32,109 bases of DNA from Chitinophagaceae bacterium (lineage in GTDB: Bacteria > Bacteroidota > Bacteroidia > Chitinophagales > Chitinophagaceae), in the NCBI GenBank assembly GCA_947456055.1, contig CANGSR010000008.1, forward strand, positions 1 to 32,109, written 5' to 3'. The notes under the pieces are model-generated. The model saw only the letters and a list, made by a program, of their open reading frames with translations. It ran no database searches and had not been told where the DNA came from. Numbering within the stretch: position 1 is the first letter of the stretch; each line of letters opens with the position of its first letter. Shown in pieces: positions 1 to 7,517 of this stretch. Made by a program: the position numbers and the translations under genes.

Positions 1-1
1 T

Positions 2-1069
2 ATGCTCCCCGGCCCATCATCAACCCAAACGGTAATGCTCATTGCCCTGAAGAGGGGTGGGGTGCCGCTGGCAATACTCACCCTATTGTTATGGGTTTTT
101 CCGGCGGCACTGATTATGGGTGCTTTCTCATTTTTGATTTTGAATCTAGAGTCAATGGGCCTGAAAGGGAATAAGATATTCCCTAATTTGTTTTCCTATG
201 TTCAACCGATGTCGGTGGGTTTTGTATGCTATGCGGCAGCCAAAATGATGCAGACAAGCGTAAAATACCTGGCCACAGCTAGTATAATGCTGGGTAGTCT
301 GGTGGCGACCTTGTTTATCCCCTCGCCATGGGTATTCCCTATACTATTGGTGCTATCGGGTACTATCAGTAATTTTAGTAATAACCGTATCCCTACCCCG
401 CTTGAAAAGCCTAAGAAAATCAACTGGATGCACTTGTGGCTATTTGCACTCCTGTTTATTGTAGCTGGTATTTTAAGTTATATGGCCAAATTAGGGGACT
501 GGCATTATGGGCGTATTTACCACTTGTTCGAGAATTTTTACCGTTTCGGTTCCATCGTATTTGGTGGTGGACAAGTGCTGCTGCCCATGATGGTTTACCA
601 GTTTGTGAAGTCAAGAAACCCGGTGCTTACCTATGGACAATTGCTTACCGGTTATGGAATGGTGCAGGCCGTACCCGGCCCTGTATTTTCAATATGCTCT
701 TTTGCCGGTGGCCTGGCTATGAGTTCTTACGGTATGGGCTGGCAGGTAGCTGGCTGCCTTGTGGCTACAGTAGCTGTTTTTCTTCCCAGTACCCTCCTTC
801 TGTTTTTCTTCTTCCCTATCTACGAAAACCTGAAGCACCACGTTATCATCTTCCGTGCGTTGGAGGGATTTAATGCTGCTGTGGTAGGAATCATCTGGGC
901 TTCGGGTATCTTCTTGTTCCAGTCAATAGCCTTCGACCCCAAAACCCTTGATTTTGAGTGGAGCAATCTGGTTATTGTAATTATTACCTTCTGCTTGCTC
1001 TATTTCACTAAAATACCGTCGCCGCTTATCGTGTTGGCGTGGTTGCTGTTGGGGTGGTCATTGCATTAG
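2..1069 (+). CDS. Chromate transporter (CHR/ChrA family), 5' end probably cut by the window edge
   Basis: Begins with a GPSSTQ-like CHR motif at the extreme window edge; hydrophobic protein with a second CHR-like half (FGGGQVLLPMM, QAVPGPVFSICSFAGG). Confidence 0.85.
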   Translation: MLPGPSSTQTVMLIALKRGGVPLAILTLLLWVFPAALIMGAFSFLILNLESMGLKGNKIFPNLFSYVQPMSVGFVCYAAAKMMQTSVKYLATASIMLGSLVATLFIPSPWVFPILLVLSGTISNFSNNRIPTPLEKPKKINWMHLWLFALLFIVAGILSYMAKLGDWHYGRIYHLFENFYRFGSIVFGGGQVLLPMMVYQFVKSRNPVLTYGQLLTGYGMVQAVPGPVFSICSFAGGLAMSSYGMGWQVAGCLVATVAVFLPSTLLLFFFFPIYENLKHHVIIFRALEGFNAAVVGIIWASGIFLFQSIAFDPKTLDFEWSNLVIVIITFCLLYFTKIPSPLIVLAWLLLGWSLH

Positions 1070-1084
1070 GGCCATTGCTTATCA

Positions 1085-1432
1085 TTACAACTCCACCATT
1101 GGGTCCCAAAACAATTTCGCAAAATCAACAACTTTGTCGTTTTCTACTTTTACGCCTTCGCTTTCCAGTAATTGCTGCATTTGCTCGGGAGGGGAGAAAT
1201 GGAATTTCCCAGTGAGGAGTCCATTGCGGTTCACTACACGGTGGGCAGGCACTTTGGGGCTTACCCCATGGCACATATTCATGGCATAACCCACCACCCT
1301 TGCCCCTGATGCGGCTCCAATAGCTGCCGCTACAGCCCCATAACTGGTAACCCTGCCCTCAGGCACACAGCGCACCACATCGTATATGGCATCATAAATG
1401 CTTTCCTTATCCTTTTTGGGTGGTGGTATCAT
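1085..1432 (-). CDS. MGMT/ATL-family alkyltransferase-like DNA-binding protein with PAHR in place of PCHR
   Basis: PEGRVTSYGAVAAAIG...ARVVGYAMN...VPAHRVVNRNGLLTG matches the MGMT DNA-binding domain; the active-site Cys is Ala. Confidence 0.88.
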   Translation of the reverse strand: MIPPPKKDKESIYDAIYDVVRCVPEGRVTSYGAVAAAIGAASGARVVGYAMNMCHGVSPKVPAHRVVNRNGLLTGKFHFSPPEQMQQLLESEGVKVENDKVVDFAKLFWDPMVEL

Positions 1433-1601
1433 TATTTTGCTTTTGAAGTAGTTCAGTTCTTTTTGGTTCGGCTACATTTACGTAATCGAAGGGGCAATTG
1501 AGGCAGCCATTACCGCAGCAATAGCCTCGTTCCTTGAGGTAAGTAGCAGTAAATACCAGCAGGCCATTGGGCAATATCAGGTAATCCTTACCCTCCTTCA
1601 T
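1407..1601 (-). CDS. Small Cys-rich protein, DUF5522-like
   Basis: 64 aa, YCCGNGCLNCPFDY motif; overlaps trmB upstream and the ATL gene downstream. Confidence 0.65.
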   Translation of the reverse strand: MKEGKDYLILPNGLLVFTATYLKERGYCCGNGCLNCPFDYVNVAEPKRTELLQKQNNDTTTQKG

Positions 1602-2316
1602 CTGTTTCTATGCTATCATCTTCATCGTTATCCTCACCACCTTTGGCAAACCTGCCCTTCAACTCTATAGGTGTTGCAGGTAGGGTAAAGGAAACATAAT
1701 AAATAGTTCTGCCATCTTCAAGGTGCATGCCTTCGTAGTAGGTTTTGATGGCCAATGGGCCCGTTGCCATGCCCTTGCCATAGATATCGGCAATATTATC
1801 TACAATGGTGCAACCTTCTTCAGCTATAGTTTCCAGAGTGAAATCATAGAGTTCCTTAGAGTCGGTTTTGAGGTTCACCTTGCCACCTGCCTTCATTATT
1901 TGCTGGTAGCTATGCAGGAAACGGGCATGGGTGAGGCGGTTCTTCGCCTTGCCCTTACGTAAAAATGGGTCAGGGAAAATTATCCAAATCTCATCCACTT
2001 CGTCCTGGGCAAAATATTGGGTTATCTGCCCTATGTGTATACGTAGGAAACCTACGTTACTTAGCTTTTCGGTAAGGGCTATTTTGGCACCGGCATAGAT
2101 ACGGTTGCCCTTTATATCTACTCCCAGATAATTCTTGTCCCGGTTTTCACGGCCCAGACCCACACTATATTCCCCCCTGCCGCAGGCAAGTTCCAGTGTC
2201 AAAGGGTTATTATTGGTGAAAAAATTATTCCAATTACCTTTCATGTTTTCGGGGTACTGCAATACATTGCTATATGTATCAATAGCCTGAAAACGAATGA
2301 GTTTTTTATGTCCCAT
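1588..2316 (-). CDS. trmB: tRNA (guanine-N7-)-methyltransferase
   Basis: LELACGRGEYSVGL SAM motif, YLGVDIKGNRIYAGAK, IIFPDPFLRKGKAKNRLTHARFL. Confidence 0.92.
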   Translation of the reverse strand: MGHKKLIRFQAIDTYSNVLQYPENMKGNWNNFFTNNNPLTLELACGRGEYSVGLGRENRDKNYLGVDIKGNRIYAGAKIALTEKLSNVGFLRIHIGQITQYFAQDEVDEIWIIFPDPFLRKGKAKNRLTHARFLHSYQQIMKAGGKVNLKTDSKELYDFTLETIAEEGCTIVDNIADIYGKGMATGPLAIKTYYEGMHLEDGRTIYYVSFTLPATPIELKGRFAKGGEDNDEDDSIETDEGG

Positions 2317-2406
2317 AGAACCGGCAAAGATAGGCCAAATTGAAAATAGGTGATCGGTTTGTTCTTTAAAACCTTATGAACCAAAAAAGTAAGCTAGATT
2401 CATTTT

Positions 2407-3318
2407 TTAGTTTTCTAACGCTTCTAATGTGGTATCAAAGTTCTTTTTATGCTTATTAATGTCTTTTCTAATTTTTTTACATAAATTTTCGTCAAATGTT
2501 AGTCCATCTTGTCCGTATTGAAAATACTGCCTTCCTGTTTCATCCTTTACTAAAACAGAATGGGCAAATTTGTTTCTGATTGAATTTATTTCTTCTTTAT
2601 ATTCATTGCTATAATCATTTAATTTCAAGTATTCTAAAATTACACCCAGTGTCTTGATTTTATACTCAGCACTAAATACAAAATTATCCTTTGTTAATTT
2701 GGTGAATTTTGAATCTCGCTTCCATTCATCTACCAATTTAATTTTACGATTATAGAGTTCAATTATTTCATCATAAATGCCTAACGCCATAGTATTAAAG
2801 TCAATTTTGTCATTCTTCAAAGCCAAATTAATTATTTCCAACATTTGCATATCTAATGAACTAGTTTCTTGCATAATTAAACCTCTCATAGCCACAATAT
2901 GCTGAAACTTTTTTATTGTCAATCCAATTAGCTTTTTTAGATGTATAATCAGAACTTCTTGATGGTTTCCTTGGGTTTTTAACCCTCTAGTTTCAAGAAA
3001 GGTTATCCTATCTTTTTTAATGGAGTTCAAATCCTCAGCCTGAGCAGTATAAAACATTATCTCAGTAAGTATTGATTTATCTCTAACCGTATCTACTATT
3101 TCATTACCATTAATTCTGTTTAAATGGTAATCTGTTAAAATTAAATCAAATGAGTCATCCAACTCTTTGAAAAACTCTTCTTCTTTAGAAACAGTAATAA
3201 TAATTGGATTAAATCCTTCGTCTTTCAAAAAAGCATCAATTTCTTCAATATATTGATCTTCAACAAAAAGTTCTTCAATCTTATCATCCAGCCAAAGTAT
3301 TTTGTAATCTAATTTCAT
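2407..3318 (-). CDS. Receiver-domain protein with a C-terminal putative HEPN-like domain (R-x4-H)
   Basis: N-term ILWLDD, LILTDYHL (D63), IMFYTAQ (T91) = receiver; C-term alpha-rich with SIRNKFAHSVL (R248-H253). Starts 2 nt after the stop of the upstream ATPase gene. Confidence 0.75.
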   Translation of the reverse strand: MKLDYKILWLDDKIEELFVEDQYIEEIDAFLKDEGFNPIIITVSKEEEFFKELDDSFDLILTDYHLNRINGNEIVDTVRDKSILTEIMFYTAQAEDLNSIKKDRITFLETRGLKTQGNHQEVLIIHLKKLIGLTIKKFQHIVAMRGLIMQETSSLDMQMLEIINLALKNDKIDFNTMALGIYDEIIELYNRKIKLVDEWKRDSKFTKLTKDNFVFSAEYKIKTLGVILEYLKLNDYSNEYKEEINSIRNKFAHSVLVKDETGRQYFQYGQDGLTFDENLCKKIRKDINKHKKNFDTTLEALEN

Positions 3319-3320
3319 AA

Positions 3321-5639
3321 TTATATGGTGATTTTAAAAGTGGTTCCCGTATCTTTAGTAGATTCAACATCAATAGTTCCTTTTAATTTGCTTACTATAT
3401 CCTTTACTTGAAATAAGCCTATACCTGATCCATCAGTTGTAGTAAATCCAAGATCGAAAATCTTTGATATATTTTCCTTAGGAATACCAGTTTTTGCATT
3501 ATCACTAATTTCAAGCACTAAATTATTTTTTAATTTAGAAAATGTAAATGAAATTTTTTCTGCTCCAGCTTTTTCTGCATTAGATATGAAATTATCTATG
3601 AGTGTTGTAATTTCCAATGGTCTAATTGCCCTAACAAATCGGTTATTGCCTCGATTTATAATATTTATTCCTAGAGTGGTATCAATAATTTTATCGTTAG
3701 ATATGTAAATTTCATTGATGTATTCCGTAATGAATTCTACGATATCGATTTCAATTTCACTCGCTACCAAATTAAAATTTGCTTTGGTTATGAAATTTGC
3801 AATTGAATGAATCTTTGTTGTCTCCATTGAAATCACTGTAATGTACTTGCGAATTTGCTCATTCAATTGCATAGGATCTAACTCTCTTAACAATAACTTT
3901 AAGTTTCTTGTAATTCTACTGGATGAATGAAATATTTGGTGTTGTAAACCAATAATTCTTTCCTTATCTGTACCTAGTAAAGCACCCTTCCAAGACCCTT
4001 TTTTTATTTCTTTTTCTAGTTCAATTGCTAATGATTCGTTTTTAATTAGTTCTCTAAATGCGTCATCCTCTGCTTCATTTTTAATTTTCTCAAGATTAGA
4101 TATTTTATTTTGAGCTTTATCAATTACACTTAAAATCTCATGCTTTTCAAAATTATCTTGTTGAATTTTCTGCCTAATTTCTGATAGAATTCCTCTAGCT
4201 GAATTTTCTCCTTTTGATTCTAAAATTTGAAATAAATCAGGTGCATAATCAATCGATATAATATTTTTGGTTTTAGAAAGATTCATTACGATATTTTGCA
4301 ATGCTAGAACTTTGCTATTTTCATCAAGATTTATGTAATCATCTTCGGATAAATCTTTCCCCCAATCTGAAACTTCAATAATATACTTCTCTAATCGTTT
4401 AAGTGTAGTGTAAAACCATTCATATAAAGCATTGTATGTTTCTGTCTTTATTAAACCATCTCCTCTGCTTGAAGTTTCTCTTAATTCATCATTTGAGCCA
4501 TTAATATTAATATATCCAATAACTTCACGAGTACCTAGAAATCTAGTACGTCCTTGGGCTTTTCTATTATCCATTTTCAGTGGATCTTCTCCCCTTTCTC
4601 CATACGGATATATCCTCAATCCATTTTTGTAAATGAATATATGACCATAATCTACAGGAGGCACACCCATTCTTCTCGTAAATGTTGATTTTGAGGAGTG
4701 ATTCAAATAATAAATTGTAAAATCGACGCTTCCTAAAATTGGTAATGGATTTTCCTCAACTATACAATATACCAATTTACCTCCTTCCTGAAGCTCAGTT
4801 TTAACTATTGCCTTTTGAGTGTCTGATACTTGCGAAATAATCTTAGTTGTTTTAATATCTAAAGCTTCAAAAATTAAATTCTCAACTTCCCCATTAACAA
4901 CATCCTTATATATTGATTCTCGAGTAAGAGACTTCTTTAATCCTTCCTCTTTTACTTTATTATCCTCAGGTAATTCAGAATCGACTATTAAGCTAATTTT
5001 GAATACATCGTCACTATCCTTAGTATTAGGGTTTACTAGCTTTGCCAAGGCACTTTTCAATTTCAGCAACTTCTCTCTATCCCATGTACTTCTCAAGTTA
5101 GTTATCTCTAATACTGTTCCGTGATTTAAACGGTAATTGCTGTATTCAATTGTATCATGAATTACGCTTATATCTATAAATTCCTCTGTAATATCAGATT
5201 CGAATTTTTCCCAATCAGTGTATAATACTTCCGTTTTTGCATTTAATTCATTTTTCTTAGTCTCTAAATAAAGGTAGGAACCAAGTCTGTCACATGAAAA
5301 TCGTCCAATTCCTTTAGCACCGGCATATGCTCTTTTGGTGTTTATTTTATCTCTATAAGTATAATTATCCTCCTCTGTACCCTCTTTTTTAGCTGAATAT
5401 GCAAGAAACAGCCATTTATTTACTAAATCTTCATAATTCATGCCTTTGCCATTGTCACGAATAATTATTTTTTGTTTTTCAGTTTTGAGATTTTCAAATA
5501 TAATTTCAACTTTAGTTGAATGGGCATCATATGAATTTTTCACGAGTTCAAATACAGCAATGAAGTCATCATTTATTAGATCTCTTCCAATAATGTTCTT
5601 CAATGCAGAACTAATTTTAAATTGCAGTTTTGACTCCAT
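3321..5639 (-). CDS. Dual GHKL ATPase: N-terminal Hsp90/MORC-like ATPase plus C-terminal histidine-kinase-like HATPase_c
   Basis: N-term VFELVKNSYDA, IIRDNGKGM, AGAKGIGRFSCDRLG; C-term TLIDNFISNAEKAGA, ISDNAKTGI, IFDLGFTTTDGSGIGLFQVKDIV. Confidence 0.85.
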   Translation of the reverse strand: MESKLQFKISSALKNIIGRDLINDDFIAVFELVKNSYDAHSTKVEIIFENLKTEKQKIIIRDNGKGMNYEDLVNKWLFLAYSAKKEGTEEDNYTYRDKINTKRAYAGAKGIGRFSCDRLGSYLYLETKKNELNAKTEVLYTDWEKFESDITEEFIDISVIHDTIEYSNYRLNHGTVLEITNLRSTWDREKLLKLKSALAKLVNPNTKDSDDVFKISLIVDSELPEDNKVKEEGLKKSLTRESIYKDVVNGEVENLIFEALDIKTTKIISQVSDTQKAIVKTELQEGGKLVYCIVEENPLPILGSVDFTIYYLNHSSKSTFTRRMGVPPVDYGHIFIYKNGLRIYPYGERGEDPLKMDNRKAQGRTRFLGTREVIGYININGSNDELRETSSRGDGLIKTETYNALYEWFYTTLKRLEKYIIEVSDWGKDLSEDDYINLDENSKVLALQNIVMNLSKTKNIISIDYAPDLFQILESKGENSARGILSEIRQKIQQDNFEKHEILSVIDKAQNKISNLEKIKNEAEDDAFRELIKNESLAIELEKEIKKGSWKGALLGTDKERIIGLQHQIFHSSSRITRNLKLLLRELDPMQLNEQIRKYITVISMETTKIHSIANFITKANFNLVASEIEIDIVEFITEYINEIYISNDKIIDTTLGINIINRGNNRFVRAIRPLEITTLIDNFISNAEKAGAEKISFTFSKLKNNLVLEISDNAKTGIPKENISKIFDLGFTTTDGSGIGLFQVKDIVSKLKGTIDVESTKDTGTTFKITI

Positions 5640-6856
5640 TATACTAAATATTTTTTTAGAACCAGTCCGCTTTGTTCGCCAAAAAGAGGAGGAATGGCGT
5701 TTCCTATTTGTGTATATCTAGGTACTTCCTTAGTACGCATTTTACCACCTGATGTATACTTGCCTTTAAAATGGTAAGAATCGGGGAAAGATTGAATACG
5801 TGCATATTCCCTTACAGTCATTATTCTAGGTTCTATATAATGTATATAATCATCGGGCAAGCTTGTAATTGTTGGGCTTTTTTCATTTTCGTCTAACGGT
5901 ATAATTGTATGCTTTTTTATACCAAACTTCGTTCTTACTTCTTTATCTATTTCTTTATTTTTCTTACAGTTGCCTAGTATGTATTGAAATTTGCCAATTA
6001 TATCGGGTCTATGTTGTGGAAATCTATGGCTATCAACTATCGGGCTGTCAATACCTTTCCTCATTAATTTTTGGTAGGCACTTGTGGGGGTTGAGTATAT
6101 ACCTGCATTAAAACGCTTCGTATCTGGTGATTGAATTTCCCCATTGCTTTTCAATAAATCGGATATTGCATCACCTAGGTTAGTATTTTGGTCAATATTC
6201 CTTTCTGCAAGAAATTGTGTTTTATTAATTTTTAATTGTTTAAAAAACCATTCAGCAGTTTCTATTGATGAATTAGGAACACTTTTTCTTATTCCAACAA
6301 GAATAAATCTGACCCTTTTCTGAGGAATGCCATAGTCTCCAAAATTAACCAACTGACCATGTACATGATATCCCAACCGATCGAGCATTTCAGTTACATA
6401 TTGTGAATATGCAACACCTTTCGTCTTGTTTTTATCAAATTTCAATGTAAAGCCCCTAACATTTTCAAAGAAAATAATTTTAGGCTGTACGTACATAATG
6501 AACTTCAAATATGATTTAATGAGGCTATTTCTTAAATCGCTTTCACGCCTCTTTCCTGCTGTAGAGAAACCTTGACAAGGAGGGCCACCAGTTACTAATT
6601 CTACCTTACCTATTAGTTTTAGAAGGTCAGTTTTATGTTCTAACAATAATTGATTGATATCCCAAGCACGTTTTTGCAACCAAGATTCAGGCCATAAAAA
6701 ATGCTTTTTTTCAGTTATTAAATTATGTTCTAGAGTTTTAAACGCATCAGCATTTTTTTCTACTGCAAATAAACCCTGCCAACCAGCTTGATGAAGGCCT
6801 AATGATAATCCTCCACAACCAGCAAAAAGGTCAATATAAGTAGGTTTACTTTCCAT
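5639..6856 (-). CDS. DNA (cytosine-5-)-methyltransferase
   Basis: GCGGLSLGLHQAGW, VTGGPPCQGFSTAGKR, FFENVRGF, QKRVRFILVG, QIGNAIPP. ORF is open from 6889, but the ATG at 6856 (MESKPTYIDLFAGCGG) fits better with a -7-like box at 6893-6900. Confidence 0.93.
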   Translation of the reverse strand: MESKPTYIDLFAGCGGLSLGLHQAGWQGLFAVEKNADAFKTLEHNLITEKKHFLWPESWLQKRAWDINQLLLEHKTDLLKLIGKVELVTGGPPCQGFSTAGKRRESDLRNSLIKSYLKFIMYVQPKIIFFENVRGFTLKFDKNKTKGVAYSQYVTEMLDRLGYHVHGQLVNFGDYGIPQKRVRFILVGIRKSVPNSSIETAEWFFKQLKINKTQFLAERNIDQNTNLGDAISDLLKSNGEIQSPDTKRFNAGIYSTPTSAYQKLMRKGIDSPIVDSHRFPQHRPDIIGKFQYILGNCKKNKEIDKEVRTKFGIKKHTIIPLDENEKSPTITSLPDDYIHYIEPRIMTVREYARIQSFPDSYHFKGKYTSGGKMRTKEVPRYTQIGNAIPPLFGEQSGLVLKKYLV

Positions 6857-6892
6857 GATGATTCGCAATTTAGGAGAATTAGCAAACAATTA

Positions 6893-6900
6893 CAAATATA
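6893..6900 (-). promoter_or_regulatory. Candidate Bacteroidota -7 element (TATATTTG) for the methyltransferase operon
   Basis: Reverse complement of caaatata matches TAnnTTTG; no clear -33 box seen. Confidence 0.4.
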
Positions 6901-7066
6901 TATAATATTCTATGTGTATATCGCTGACTGTTAATTTTATAAACTTATTTATCATTACATTTTGTTAATGACAACTTTAATAGCTGGCTTAACTAATGAA
7001 TTCAAACACAAAATTAAGCACCCTATAAATATTACCAGCTACCCCCAAAAAATATTTCTCAAAATA

Positions 7067-7099
7067 TTTGATAAAACTATAAAAATAGTTTTACCTTTG
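7067..7099 (+). promoter_or_regulatory. Bacteroidota-type promoter TTTG-N21-TACCTTTG upstream of the blaI-like gene
   Basis: TTTG at 7067-7070 and TACCTTTG at 7092-7099 match the TTTG/TAnnTTTG consensus; ATG at 7120. Confidence 0.7.
7072..7093. promoter_or_regulatory. Palindromic operator TAAAACTAT-AAAA-ATAGTTTTA inside the promoter spacer
   Basis: Perfect 9-bp arms with 4-nt spacer; a second related site (AACTACAAAGATAGTT) at 7100-7115 downstream of the -7 box. Confidence 0.7.
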
Positions 7100-7119
7100 A
7101 ACTACAAAGATAGTTTTAG

Positions 7120-7476
7120 ATGAAATCATTGACAAGAGCAGAAGAACAGGTAATGAAGGTGCTGTGGAAATTGGGTAGTGGCTTGCTTATGGAACTGGTA
7201 GAGGCAATGCCCGAACCACAGCCCCATAAAAATACTGTAGCCACCATTCTGAAAACACTGGTGGATAAGGAATTTGTAACCATCGAAATCCTAGGGCGCA
7301 TACATAGGTATCACCCGGCAATATCAAAGGATGATTATTCCACATCATCATTGACTAACCTGGCCAAAGGATATTTTGAAGGGTCATTTAGTAATGTAGT
7401 ATCCTTCCTGGTTGATGAGCAAAAACTATCGGTTGATGACCTGGAACTACTATTGAAACAATTGAAGAATAAATAA
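7120..7476 (+). CDS. BlaI/MecI/CopY-family transcriptional repressor
   Basis: LTRAEEQVMKVLWKLG...HKNTVATILKTLVDKEFV winged-helix motif; followed by an M56 peptidase. Confidence 0.9.
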   Translation: MKSLTRAEEQVMKVLWKLGSGLLMELVEAMPEPQPHKNTVATILKTLVDKEFVTIEILGRIHRYHPAISKDDYSTSSLTNLAKGYFEGSFSNVVSFLVDEQKLSVDDLELLLKQLKNK

Positions 7477-7517
7477 GTACCTGAAGACCGATTTTTAAAA
7501 ACTTTAAAACCACTTTT

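Noticed and set aside
436-873. 145-aa plus-strand ORF inside the chromate transporter gene
   Set aside because: Out-of-frame overlap with a clearly conserved transporter ORF; sequence has no domain-like pattern.
5639-6889. Calling the methyltransferase operon a complete type II restriction-modification system
   Set aside because: No endonuclease-like ORF is adjacent; neighbours are a dual GHKL ATPase and a receiver-domain protein.
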